Positions 14,722-22,616 of a DNA stretch of 26,828 bases are shown one piece after another. This stretch comes from RGIG5472 sp051867635 (lineage in GTDB: Bacteria > Bacillota > Clostridia > Oscillospirales > Oscillospiraceae). The position numbers and the translations under genes are program-made. Location of the stretch: the NCBI GenBank assembly GCA_051867635.1, contig JBJDYT010000031.1:1-26828 (forward strand). The letters run 5' to 3'. The notes under the pieces were generated by a model. That model did no database searches, was not told the origin of the DNA, and was given only the letters and a program-made list of their open reading frames with translations. Within the stretch, counting starts at the first letter, position 1; every line of letters starts with the position of its first letter.

Positions 14722-15225
14722 ATGGATATTTCTAAAATTGTGACCCCGCAAAACAGCATGTTTCACAAAATGGTCCAGATCGGGATCGTGGTCCGTGACA
14801 TCGACAGGACCCTGGAGACCCTGAAGGCCGTGTTCGGCTGGGAAGCCTATGCCTTTGCCGATACGCCGGAGGGGGAGAAGCTGTACTACGGCGAAGTGGA
14901 GGACTTCAGCGTCCGAATGGCCTTCGTTCGGTTCGAGCATATTGAGATCGAGCTGCTGCAGCCCACCCGCGGCAGGAACGTATGGCAGGATTATCTGGAT
15001 ACGCACGGAGAGGGCCTGCATCATATCCTGTTTGACGTGAACGATTTTGAGCGGGCAAAGGCCGCCCTGGAGGCCCAGGGCATCATGATGGTGCAGACCG
15101 GACCCTCCGCCAGATATCCCGGCGCGCGCTGGGCCTATTTTGACGCCATGCAGCAGCTGGGGTACTACATCGAATGCTTCAACCCCAGCGAGTTCGGCTA
15201 TGACAGCATGGCGCTTGCACACTGA
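14722..15225 (+). CDS. VOC-fold metalloenzyme, methylmalonyl-CoA epimerase-like
   Basis: A 167-residue VOC protein. The four metal-ligand positions of the epimerase/glyoxalase type are in place: His15 (MFHKMVQIGIVV), Glu77 (HIEIELLQPTRG), His100 or His101 (GEGLHHILFDV), and Glu151 (YYIECFNP). Such enzymes use a divalent metal to stabilise an enediolate for epimerisation, isomerisation or lyase chemistry. In this operon it could interconvert an aldose/ketose or alpha-hydroxy-ketone intermediate feeding the transketolase, which is inference only. The ATG at 14722 is preferred because AGAGGAG lies just upstream, while the ATG at 14698 would add eight residues. It sits inside the enzyme operon with short gaps on both sides. 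Confidence 0.8.
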   Translation: MDISKIVTPQNSMFHKMVQIGIVVRDIDRTLETLKAVFGWEAYAFADTPEGEKLYYGEVEDFSVRMAFVRFEHIEIELLQPTRGRNVWQDYLDTHGEGLHHILFDVNDFERAKAALEAQGIMMVQTGPSARYPGARWAYFDAMQQLGYYIECFNPSEFGYDSMALAH

Positions 15226-15242
15226 AAGGGAGGATATTGCAA

Positions 15243-16610
15243 ATGGAAGCCAAAGAATTGATCGCCCAGTTGATGGAACGTTCCCGCGCCGCGTTCAACG
15301 AGTTTAAGGACGCCACGCAGGAACAGGCGGATGCGGCCGCGCGCGCAGTCTGCAAGGTGATCGCCGACCATGCGGAGCCTCTGGCGCAGATGGCGGTGGA
15401 TGAGACCGGCATGGGCGTTTACGAGCACAAGGTCCAGAAGAACTACGGAAAGGCGACGCTGATCTGGAACGACCTGAAGGACAAGAAGTCCGTCGGCGTG
15501 CTGCGCTATATCCCGGAGCGGGCTGTTATGGAAATCGCAAAGCCCGTCGGCGTCGTCTGCTGTATCGCCCCCTGCACCAACCCCATCGTGACCCCCATGA
15601 GCAACGCGGCTTTTGCGCTGAAGTGCAGAAACTCCATCATTATTGCGCCGCATCCGCGCTCCAAGAAATGCACGCGGGCCGTGGTGGACCTGTTCCGGAG
15701 CGCGCTGAAAGAGCTTGGCCTGCCGGAGGACCTGGTGCTGATGATCGACGACCCCACCATTGAGCTCAGCACGGCGCTCATGGCCAGCGTGGACGTGGTG
15801 ATCGCCACCGGCGGCGGAGGCATGGTGAAGGCGGCCTATTCCAGCGGCAAGCCCGCCTTCGGCGTCGGCGCGGGCAACGACCAGTGCATCGTGGATACGG
15901 ACGCGGACCTGGCGAAGGTGGCCGAGCTGGTGGTCCGGGGACGCACCTTCGACAACGGCATGCCCTGCACCTCGGAGCAGTGCGTCATCGTGCAGAAGGA
16001 CAAGCAGCCCGCGATGCTGGAGGCGCTGAAGGCGCAGGGCGTGTACCTGCTGGAGGATGAGGCGCAGGCGGACCGGCTGCGGGAGACGCTGTTCCCCGGC
16101 GGCGGCCCCATCAGCCGCAGCGTTGTGGGGCAGCCCGTGGACAAGGTGGCGGCCCTGGCCGGGATCGAGATCCCGGAAGGGACCAGAGTGATCGCGGTGA
16201 AGGCCAGGGGCTGCGGACGGGCGGATGTGCTCTGCCGCGAAAAGATGTGCCCGGTGCTGGCCATCCTGCCCTATGACGGGTTTGAAGAAGCGGTGGAGAT
16301 CGCAAAGCAGAACCTGCTGGTGGAGGGCAAGGGCCACTGTACCGTCATTCACTCCAACACGCCGGAGCATATTGAATACGTGGGGACCGCCCTGCCGATC
16401 TCCCGCCTGGTCGTGAACCAGTGCGGAGCGTCCTCCGGCGGCGGCGCCTGGGAGAACGGCCTGTGGCCCACCACAACGCTGGGCTGCGGCAGCTGGGGCA
16501 ACAACAGCATCTCGGACAACTTCACCTACAAGTATCTGATGAACGTCACCCGCATTGGATTCCGCAAGGAAAATGCAAAGGCTGCCACCTACGAAGAGAT
16601 CTTCGGATAA
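15243..16610 (+). CDS. CoA-acylating aldehyde dehydrogenase, sulfoacetaldehyde dehydrogenase (SauS)-like
   Basis: A 455-residue enzyme. Its organisation is that of CoA-acylating aldehyde dehydrogenases and the N-half of AdhE. The nucleotide fold starts at KPVGVVCCIAPCTNPIVTPM (100-119), with IIAPHPRSKKC and ATGGGGMVKAAYSSGKPAFGVGAGN following. The catalytic nucleophile is Cys242 in FDNGMPCTSEQ. It would turn an aldehyde, CoA and NAD(P)+ into acyl-CoA and NAD(P)H. The PCTNP-VTPM region recalls sulfoacetaldehyde dehydrogenases (SauS, SqwD) as I remember them, and the sulfonate-type importer and TauE-like exporter support that. Succinate-semialdehyde or other short aldehydes remain possible. AAAGGGAGG lies nine bases before the ATG. 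The SucCD-like pair downstream would convert the acyl-CoA to acid plus ATP. Confidence 0.85.
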   Translation: MEAKELIAQLMERSRAAFNEFKDATQEQADAAARAVCKVIADHAEPLAQMAVDETGMGVYEHKVQKNYGKATLIWNDLKDKKSVGVLRYIPERAVMEIAKPVGVVCCIAPCTNPIVTPMSNAAFALKCRNSIIIAPHPRSKKCTRAVVDLFRSALKELGLPEDLVLMIDDPTIELSTALMASVDVVIATGGGGMVKAAYSSGKPAFGVGAGNDQCIVDTDADLAKVAELVVRGRTFDNGMPCTSEQCVIVQKDKQPAMLEALKAQGVYLLEDEAQADRLRETLFPGGGPISRSVVGQPVDKVAALAGIEIPEGTRVIAVKARGCGRADVLCREKMCPVLAILPYDGFEEAVEIAKQNLLVEGKGHCTVIHSNTPEHIEYVGTALPISRLVVNQCGASSGGGAWENGLWPTTTLGCGSWGNNSISDNFTYKYLMNVTRIGFRKENAKAATYEEIFG

Positions 16611-16639
16611 CGGCGGGGCCTGTGCAGGAGGAATGAAGC

Positions 16640-17800
16640 ATGGATTTCTATGAGGTAGAAGGAAAGCGGCTGATGCAGCTGTATGGGATCCCCACGGATG
16701 AGGGGGTCCTGTATTCGCAGGACCGGGACCTGACGGAGGTCCGGTATCCCTGCGTTGCAAAAGCGCAGTTTTTGAGCGGAAAAAGAGGAAAGGCCGGCGG
16801 CATTCTCTTTGCGGAGAACCGGGCTGAGCTGGAGAAGGCCCTTGAGAAGGTCAACCAGGTCGTCATCAACGGCAAGCACCCGGCGGATATTCTGCTCGTT
16901 CCGAAGCTTGACATCGCACAGGAACACTATTTGGGGATCGTGCTTGACCGCCGGGCAAAGGGCGTCGTCATGCTGTATACCCCCTTCGGCGGGATGGACA
17001 TTGAGACGCTGGCGGCCCAGTCCCCTGAAAAGCTCAGCCGCATCGCGGTCCGGGATACCCTGTCCTGGGAGGCCTGGGAACAGGCCACCGCCCGTTTTTC
17101 CCTCGGGCAGGAGCAGGAAAGGGAGATCTATGAGATCGCCTGCAGGCTGCTGAAGATGTTTTATGAGCTGGACGCCACGACCCTTGAGATCAATCCCCTG
17201 GTTCGGACCGGGCAGGGAAAGCTCCTGGCCGCGGACGCGAAGTTCGTCATGGATGACAACGCCCGCTACCGCCATGAGAACCTGACGGTCATACCCCGTG
17301 AAAAGGAGACGCAGTCCAATCAGATCGCCCAGGAGGCCGGCTTCGCCTTTGTGGAGCTGGGACAGGGCGGCAATATCGGCGTTGTCTCCGGCGGCGCGGG
17401 GATCGGCATGGCCACCATTGACGCCATCAAGCTCTATGGAGGCGTGCCGTACAACTTCCTGGATCTGGGCGGCACCACCAGGGAAAAAACCGAGGCGGCC
17501 GTCGGCCTTCTCATGCATATCCCGGAAGTGGAGGGGATCATCGTAAATGTGTTCGGCGGCGTCAACAACTGCCTGACGATGGCGGAGGGGATCCGCGACG
17601 CCCTGGAAAAAGCCTGGGCGGAGGGGCTGAAAAAGCCCATCGTGGTCAAGAGCCGCGGCTTTAACCAGGAGGAGGGCTGGCAGATATACGATGCGCTGCA
17701 TTTGACGCAGGTGCGGTATGGGACCACGGACGATGCGGTGGAGAAATTGATTCGACTCATGAAAAAACAGGAGGCCTGGAGCAGTGAGCATTCTGGTTGA
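16640..17800 (+). CDS. ADP-forming acyl-CoA synthetase beta subunit (SucC-like)
   Basis: A 386-residue ATP-grasp subunit with the same order as succinyl-CoA synthetase beta: an N-terminal helix (YEVEGKRLMQLYGIPTDEG), the nucleotide loop KRGKAGG (48-54), metal/nucleotide residues around TTLEINPLV, and the C-terminal ligase domain with GNIGVVSGGAGIGMATIDAIKLYGG and NVFGGVNNC. It binds the nucleotide and, with the alpha subunit, makes ATP from acyl-CoA, ADP and phosphate. The neighbours argue against a citric-acid-cycle role. It resembles the split sulfoacetate-CoA ligases reported in sulfonate pathways (SqwKL, SauCD), an assignment that rests on context. GGAGG lies upstream of the ATG, and the next gene starts 17 bases before this one ends. 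Confidence 0.87.
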   Translation: MDFYEVEGKRLMQLYGIPTDEGVLYSQDRDLTEVRYPCVAKAQFLSGKRGKAGGILFAENRAELEKALEKVNQVVINGKHPADILLVPKLDIAQEHYLGIVLDRRAKGVVMLYTPFGGMDIETLAAQSPEKLSRIAVRDTLSWEAWEQATARFSLGQEQEREIYEIACRLLKMFYELDATTLEINPLVRTGQGKLLAADAKFVMDDNARYRHENLTVIPREKETQSNQIAQEAGFAFVELGQGGNIGVVSGGAGIGMATIDAIKLYGGVPYNFLDLGGTTREKTEAAVGLLMHIPEVEGIIVNVFGGVNNCLTMAEGIRDALEKAWAEGLKKPIVVKSRGFNQEEGWQIYDALHLTQVRYGTTDDAVEKLIRLMKKQEAWSSEHSG

Positions 17801-18707
17801 CGAGAGGACCTGCCTTCTGGTGCAGGGCATTACAGGAAAGGAAGGGAGGACCCACACCAAACGGAGCCTGGAAGCGGGCGTCTGCGTGGCGGCCGGCGTC
17901 ACGCCGGGAAAGGCCGGGGCGGAGGTGCTGGGAGTCCCTGTCTATGACCATGTGGCGGATGCGCTGCGGGCCCATCCGGCGATCAACGCCTCCATGATCC
18001 TGGTCCCGCCGAAGGCGGTTTTGAGCGCGGCGATGGAGGCCATCGAAGCGGGACTGAAGCTGGTGGTGATCATCACGGAGTTTGTGCCGGTGCATGACGC
18101 GCTCAGGATCGTACACCGCGCAGAGGCCGTGGGGGCCACGGTCGTCGGGCCCAACACGATCGGCGTGATCTCTCCCGGCCGGAGCAAGGTCGGGATCATG
18201 CCGGACTATATCTATAAGCGCGGACATATCGGGATCATTTCCCGCAGCGGAACGATGACCCATGAGGTGGCCTCCAACCTGAGCTTTGCAGGCTATGGGC
18301 AGTCCACCTGTCTGGGCATCGGAGGCGACATGGTGGTCGGCCTGAGCCACACGGACGGCCTGAAGATGTTCCGGGACGACCCGGATACGGACTGCGTGGT
18401 CCTGCTGGGCGAGATCGGCGGAACCTCGGAGGAGGATGCGGCGGAATATGTGAAGGATACGCAGTATCCCAAGCCGGTGCTCGCCTATATTGCCGGCGCG
18501 CAGGCGCCGGCCGGCAAGAAAATGGGACATGCCGGAGCCATCGTGTCCGGCGGAAAAGGGTCGGCGGCCTCAAAGATCGAGGCGCTCCGGCAGGCAGGGG
18601 TCGGCGTTGCCGAGTCGGTAGGGCAGCTGCTGGGCCTTGTGAAGGAGCTGGATGTGCGCCTGGACGGGAAGCTGCAGACGGTGGAGCCGATCCCGGACAT
18701 CGATTGA
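17784..18707 (+). CDS. ADP-forming acyl-CoA synthetase alpha subunit (SucD-like)
   Basis: A 307-residue subunit. Residues 1-130 are the CoA-binding Rossmann domain (VQGITGKEGRTHTKRSLEAG, later GPNTIGVISPG). The ligase domain carries the phosphohistidine His249 in KMGHAGAIVSGGKGSA, which is phosphorylated during catalysis. It starts at GTG 17784, inside the end of the beta subunit, with AGGAGG nine bases upstream, so the pair is translationally coupled. The complex would release the oxidised acid from CoA while making ATP, the likely energy-yielding step of the pathway. It ends 12 bases before the DASS-type transporter gene. Confidence 0.88.
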   Translation: MSILVDERTCLLVQGITGKEGRTHTKRSLEAGVCVAAGVTPGKAGAEVLGVPVYDHVADALRAHPAINASMILVPPKAVLSAAMEAIEAGLKLVVIITEFVPVHDALRIVHRAEAVGATVVGPNTIGVISPGRSKVGIMPDYIYKRGHIGIISRSGTMTHEVASNLSFAGYGQSTCLGIGGDMVVGLSHTDGLKMFRDDPDTDCVVLLGEIGGTSEEDAAEYVKDTQYPKPVLAYIAGAQAPAGKKMGHAGAIVSGGKGSAASKIEALRQAGVGVAESVGQLLGLVKELDVRLDGKLQTVEPIPDID

Positions 18708-18719
18708 CGGAGAAAGAAG

Positions 18720-20141
18720 ATGAAAAAGAGTAGCAGAAAAGGCGGTTCCCTTCTGCTGGGGCCCATTTGCTTCCTGCTGTGCACGTTCCTCCTGCCTTCG
18801 TCCGTCTTTTCCTATGAGGCGCGGGCGGCGATCGGCACATTGGCCTGGATGGGGGTCTGGTGGGTCGCGTTACCGGTACATACCGGCGTGACGGGCTTTA
18901 TCCCGCTGGTGGTCAACGCGCTGTTCTGCCTGGCGCCCATGGAAACGCTGCTGGTGAAATACGCCAACGACACCATTTTCCTGCTGATCGGCGCAGACCT
19001 GATCTCGATCTCCTGGACCGTGACCGGCCTGGACAAGCGTATCGCGCTGAAGTGCCTGTACTTGATCGGCCCCTCTTTGACGCAGCAGATCGTGGTGTGG
19101 TTCCTGGTCTCCACGGTACTGTCCATGTTCCTGCCCAACATGGTGGTCTGCGCCATGCTGGCCCCTATTGCGCTGTCCATGCTGTGCTATGTGGGGGAGG
19201 GGGACCTGCGCAGCGGCAAGATCGCGCCCATCATCCTCGTGAGTATTGCCTGGGGAGCCGGTATCGGGGGGATGGGAACGCCCCTTGGCGGAGCCATGAA
19301 CCTGGTGGCCATCGATTATTTGGAAGAGCTGATCGGCCAGGAATTCATGTACACGGCCTGGTTCATCCGCCTGATGCCCCTGATGCTGGCGGTGATCCTT
19401 GCGGATCTTGTCTGCCTGATGCTGCTGAAGCCCAAAAAAATCAACCTGCAGGGCAGCCGGGAGTATTTCAGGACCATGTACCAGGAACTGCCTTCCATTT
19501 CGAGGGACGAGAAGGTGTCTCTGGCGCTGTTTGCCGTGGTGATGTTCCTCTGCTTCGCACGCAGCCTGTATGCCGGGTATTTGCCTGAGCTGAAGCCCGC
19601 GTATGTCTTCCTCGTCTTTGGTATCCTGACCTTTGTGATCCCCAAGGAGAGCGGGGGATACCTTAACACCTGGGAGCACGCCTCCAGAGAATTGGGCTGG
19701 GGCCTGATCTTCATGTGCGGCGGCGGTATGGCCATCGGCGCGCTGCTGTCGTCCACCGGGGCCATAGACGGGTTTGCGGGCATCACGCAGAGGATGAATC
19801 TGACAGGCGGCTTCGGCACGGTCCTGGTGTTCTCCGTTTTCACGGTCCTGCTCTCCGAGCTCTCCAACAACACCTCCGCGGCGGCGATCTCGATCCCCAT
19901 CGTGATCAGCATCTGCGAAGGAGTGGGACGCAACCCGCTGCCGTACGTCTATACCGTGATCGCGGCCTTCAACTGCGCCTACATGCTGCCTACGACCATC
20001 CGGGCCATCCCGGTGGGGATGGGCCTGCAGCCCAAGTATTTGCTGAGCAAGGGAGCGCTGCTCACGGTCAGCAGCGCCGTAGTCGTTGCGGCGGTGGGCT
20101 ATTTGCTGATGATGGTTTGGCCTGGCTTCAGCACCTATTAA
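18720..20141 (+). CDS. DASS/SLC13-family divalent anion transporter
   Basis: A 473-residue protein with about 11 hydrophobic helices. Family landmarks are GGMGTPLGGAMNLV (183-196) and the second sodium-site segment SELSNNTSAAAISIPI (379-394). The first sodium-site loop, normally SNT, reads PNM (139-141 within SMFLPNMVVCAML), so ion coupling may differ from sodium/dicarboxylate symporters. The family moves succinate, citrate, sulfate and similar two-charge anions. In this operon it could export a divalent acid product (sulfoacetate would fit) or import a related substrate. The start follows GGAGAAAGAAG by four bases. The next gene begins 18 bases after its stop. Confidence 0.86.
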   Translation: MKKSSRKGGSLLLGPICFLLCTFLLPSSVFSYEARAAIGTLAWMGVWWVALPVHTGVTGFIPLVVNALFCLAPMETLLVKYANDTIFLLIGADLISISWTVTGLDKRIALKCLYLIGPSLTQQIVVWFLVSTVLSMFLPNMVVCAMLAPIALSMLCYVGEGDLRSGKIAPIILVSIAWGAGIGGMGTPLGGAMNLVAIDYLEELIGQEFMYTAWFIRLMPLMLAVILADLVCLMLLKPKKINLQGSREYFRTMYQELPSISRDEKVSLALFAVVMFLCFARSLYAGYLPELKPAYVFLVFGILTFVIPKESGGYLNTWEHASRELGWGLIFMCGGGMAIGALLSSTGAIDGFAGITQRMNLTGGFGTVLVFSVFTVLLSELSNNTSAAAISIPIVISICEGVGRNPLPYVYTVIAAFNCAYMLPTTIRAIPVGMGLQPKYLLSKGALLTVSSAVVVAAVGYLLMMVWPGFSTY

Positions 20142-20159
20142 GCAAAATGGGGGATACGG

Positions 20160-20891
20160 ATGGTATCTTATCTGCAGATCTGTCTCATAAGCCTGTGCGG
20201 CGGTCTGGTCCAGTCGACCCTCGGGTTTGGGTTCGGCATGGTTTCCGTGATGTTCTTTCCGCTCATTATGGGCTCCATTCCGCAATCGAGCGCCGTGACG
20301 GCCGCCGTATCCATGGTGGCGTCGGCCGTGGCCCTGCTGCCTTACCGCAAGAGCGTGCGGCTGTCCTATATCATTCCGACCCTGCTGGCAAACGCGGTCA
20401 TCATGCCGGTCATGACCCACATCGCCAAGCTCCTGCCTACCCGGCCGCTGTCGCTGGCGCTGGGCGTGGTGATGATCCTCTTTTCCGTGTATTACATCAA
20501 ATGGAACCAGCGCATTAAGCTGCGGCCCACCACGGCCACGGCGGTAGCCTCCGGCGCCATAGGCGGCACTCTGGGCGGCCTGTTCGCCCTGGGCGGGGTC
20601 CCTGTGGGCGTTTATCTGCTGAACGCTTCGGAGACAAAGGACGTCTACTACGCCACCATGCAGGCCTATATCATCATCAGCGACGTCTACGGCACGGCCG
20701 TCCGCGTGATGGACGGCATTATCGTGCGGCAGACTGTGTGGTGGATCATAGCGGGGCTGTGCGGGATGCTGGCCGGCGTGGCCATAGGAAAACGCGTGTA
20801 CAGGAAGCTCGACCAGGAGCGCTTGAAGAAGTGGGTATACGTTTTGATCGGCGTCAGCGGACTGTTGAAAGTGGTAGGATACTTCCTGTGA
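20160..20891 (+). CDS. TauE/SafE-family membrane exporter
   Basis: A 243-residue integral membrane protein with 7-8 hydrophobic helices and the two TauE/SafE repeats: GGLVQSTLGFGFGMVSVMFFPL in the N-half and ASGAIGGTLGGLFALGGVPVGVYLL in the C-half. Members export sulfite or sulfonated acids such as sulfoacetate and are regular companions of sulfonate-degrading enzymes (TauE, SafE, and homologues in sulfoglycolysis clusters). It is the last gene of the island, ending before a hairpin terminator. Its presence is the best neighbourhood evidence that the pathway substrate or product contains sulfur, though not every member of the family handles sulfur. Confidence 0.9.
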   Translation: MVSYLQICLISLCGGLVQSTLGFGFGMVSVMFFPLIMGSIPQSSAVTAAVSMVASAVALLPYRKSVRLSYIIPTLLANAVIMPVMTHIAKLLPTRPLSLALGVVMILFSVYYIKWNQRIKLRPTTATAVASGAIGGTLGGLFALGGVPVGVYLLNASETKDVYYATMQAYIIISDVYGTAVRVMDGIIVRQTVWWIIAGLCGMLAGVAIGKRVYRKLDQERLKKWVYVLIGVSGLLKVVGYFL

Positions 20892-20924
20892 TTGAGAGCG
20901 GAAGCGGCCGCCGGACGTATAGGG

Positions 20925-20964
20925 ATAAAAAAGAGGGGCCCTGCTGAAAAGCAGGGTCCCTCTT
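20925..20964 (-). terminator. Rho-independent terminator of the leu operon (possibly bidirectional)
   Basis: A 15-bp stem with one G-U pair (20931-20945 with 20950-20964) has loop GAAA. On the minus strand it is followed by a run of T (the plus-strand A-run at 20927-20932), placed 17 bases after the leuB stop. On the plus strand only CTT follows, so termination of the TauE transcript would be weaker. Confidence 0.88.
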
Positions 20965-20980
20965 ATGGTGTCGGCAGGGT

Positions 20981-22051
20981 TCAGATGCGTTCCCGGATGA
21001 GCCGGCCCATCTCCCGGCAGCCCACCAGGCGCTTGCCCTCGGCCATGATATCGCCGCAGCGCCAGCCGTCCTTCAAAACGGCGTCCACCGCCTGCTCCAC
21101 GGCGTCGGCCTCCGCCGCCATGTCGAAGCTGAAGCGCAGCATCATGGCGGCGGCCAGGATGGTGCCGATGGGATTGGCCTTGTCCTGCCCGGCGATGTCC
21201 GGCGCGGAGCCGTGGATGGGCTCATACAGGCCGCGGGAGCCCTCCCCCATGCTGGAGGAGGGGATCATGCCGATGGAGCCGGTGATCTGGCTGGCCTCGT
21301 CGGAGAGGATGTCGCCGAAAAGGTTCTCCGTCACGATGACGTCGAACTGGCTGGGGTCCCGGACCATCTGCATGGCGGCGTTGTCCACATACATGTGCCG
21401 CAGCGTCACGTCCGGATACTCCTCCGCCACGGCCGTGACGGTCTTGCGCCAGAGCCGGGAGGTGTCCAGCACGTTGGCCTTGTCCACGGAGGTGACGTGC
21501 TTGCGGCGCTTGCGGGCCATCTGGAAGGCCACGTGGGCGATGCGGCGAATCTCATGCTCGGAGTAGGACATGATATCCGTGGCCTTCTGCTCGCCGTCCA
21601 CCTCGGCGGTGGAATGTTCGCCGAAGTAAACGCCGCCGATGAGCTCCCGCACCACCACGAAGTCGATGCCCTTCGCCGCGATGTCCGCCCGCAGGGGGCA
21701 GGCGGCGGAGAGGTCGGAGAACATCCGGGCGGGGCGGATGTTGGAGTAAAGCCCCATGCCGCCGCGCAGCTGCAGAAGCCCGCGCTCGGGGCGGTTGTGG
21801 GAGGGCTGCGCGTCCCACTTGGGGCCGCCCACCGCGCCCAGCAGCACGCTGTCGGACTTCAGGCAGGTCTCCAGAGAGGACTCCGGCAGGGGAACGCCGA
21901 AGGCATCGATGGCGTTGCCGCCCATGGGAGCCTCCACATAGGTAAAGCTGTGGCCGAATTTCCGGGCCACGGCGTCCAGCACGCCCACGGCCTCGCCCAC
22001 GATCTCCGGGCCGATGCCGTCGCCCCGGATGAGCGCGATGGTCTTGTTCAT
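20981..22051 (-). CDS. leuB: 3-isopropylmalate dehydrogenase
   Basis: A 356-residue enzyme of normal length that oxidises and decarboxylates 3-isopropylmalate to 2-ketoisocaproate with NAD+, the third step of leucine synthesis. Visible are IALIRGDGIGPEIVGEAV at the N-terminus, the substrate arginine region RPERGLLQLRGGMGLYSNIRPA, the VVRELIGGVYFGEH loop, the metal-binding NLFGDILSDEASQITGSIGM, and the NAD-binding HGSAPDIAGQDKANP loop. Its ATG overlaps the leuD stop by four bases, and the ribosome site AAAGGAGG lies at the end of leuD. It is the last gene of leuACDB, followed by a terminator. Confidence 0.97.
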   Translation of the reverse strand: MNKTIALIRGDGIGPEIVGEAVGVLDAVARKFGHSFTYVEAPMGGNAIDAFGVPLPESSLETCLKSDSVLLGAVGGPKWDAQPSHNRPERGLLQLRGGMGLYSNIRPARMFSDLSAACPLRADIAAKGIDFVVVRELIGGVYFGEHSTAEVDGEQKATDIMSYSEHEIRRIAHVAFQMARKRRKHVTSVDKANVLDTSRLWRKTVTAVAEEYPDVTLRHMYVDNAAMQMVRDPSQFDVIVTENLFGDILSDEASQITGSIGMIPSSSMGEGSRGLYEPIHGSAPDIAGQDKANPIGTILAAAMMLRFSFDMAAEADAVEQAVDAVLKDGWRCGDIMAEGKRLVGCREMGRLIRERI

Positions 22052-22545
22052 TTCCGCGCCTCCTTTGCCCGCAGGGAGGCCATCAGGCCGCCCTGGGCGA
22101 TCATATCCTTGATGAAGGGCGGGAAGGGCTCCGCCTGATACGTCTCTCCCTTGGTGACGTTGGTGATGACGCCGGTATCAAAATCCACGCTGACCTCGTC
22201 GCCGTCGCGGATGCCGTCGCTGGCGGCGGGACACTCCAGGATGGCGAGGCCGATGTTGATGGAATTGCGGTAGAAGATGCGGGCAAAGGTCTTGGCGATG
22301 ACGCAGGAGACGCCGCTGGCCTTGATGGCGATGGGGGCGTGCTCCCGGGAGGAGCCGCAGCCGAAGTTCCAGCCGGCCACCAGCAGGTCGCCGGGCTTGG
22401 TTTTCTCGCGGAAGGATTTGTCGATATCCTCCATGCAGTGGGCGGCCAGCTCCTTGGGGTCCTGGGTCGCGAGGTACCGGGCGGGGATGATGACGTCCGT
22501 GTCGACGTGGTCGCCGTATTTATGTGCTGTTCCGTGTGCGTTCAT
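22048..22545 (-). CDS. leuD: 3-isopropylmalate dehydratase small subunit
   Basis: A 165-residue small subunit of isopropylmalate isomerase, which with LeuC interconverts 2- and 3-isopropylmalate. The swivel domain shows the diagnostic DHVDTDVIIPARYL and the substrate-recognition loop GWNFGCGSSREHAP, plus IAKTFARIFYRNSINIG. The start at 22545 (MNAHGTAHKYG) is preferred because GGAG lies seven bases before it, while an ATG two codons earlier sits too close to the ribosome site. Its length matches the short LeuD found with 420-residue LeuC proteins. It has its own candidate promoter upstream and overlaps leuB by four bases. Confidence 0.96.
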   Translation of the reverse strand: MNAHGTAHKYGDHVDTDVIIPARYLATQDPKELAAHCMEDIDKSFREKTKPGDLLVAGWNFGCGSSREHAPIAIKASGVSCVIAKTFARIFYRNSINIGLAILECPAASDGIRDGDEVSVDFDTGVITNVTKGETYQAEPFPPFIKDMIAQGGLMASLRAKEARK

Positions 22546-22587
22546 TTGCATTCTCCAGTCTGCCGGATAAGCGGCATAGCATATCAT

Positions 22588-22616
22588 ATATATTTATTTC
22601 GAATCATTTTTGTCAG
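22588..22616 (-). promoter_or_regulatory. Candidate internal promoter for leuD-leuB
   Basis: On the minus strand CTGACA (22616-22611) and ATATAT (22593-22588) are 17 bases apart. The -35 box lies inside one arm of the perfect inverted repeat at 22607-22635. This would give leuDB expression independent of the T-box-controlled promoter upstream of leuA. Confidence 0.5.

Noticed and set aside
14722..15225. Calling this gene methylmalonyl-CoA epimerase
   Set aside because: The metal ligands fit, but nothing else of that pathway is in the window and VOC enzymes change function easily.
16640..18707. Annotation as citric-acid-cycle succinyl-CoA synthetase sucCD
   Set aside because: The family match is real, but the neighbours are an acylating aldehyde dehydrogenase, a sulfonate-class importer and TauE/SafE. 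A substrate-specific ligase is more likely, so no sucC/sucD symbols were given.
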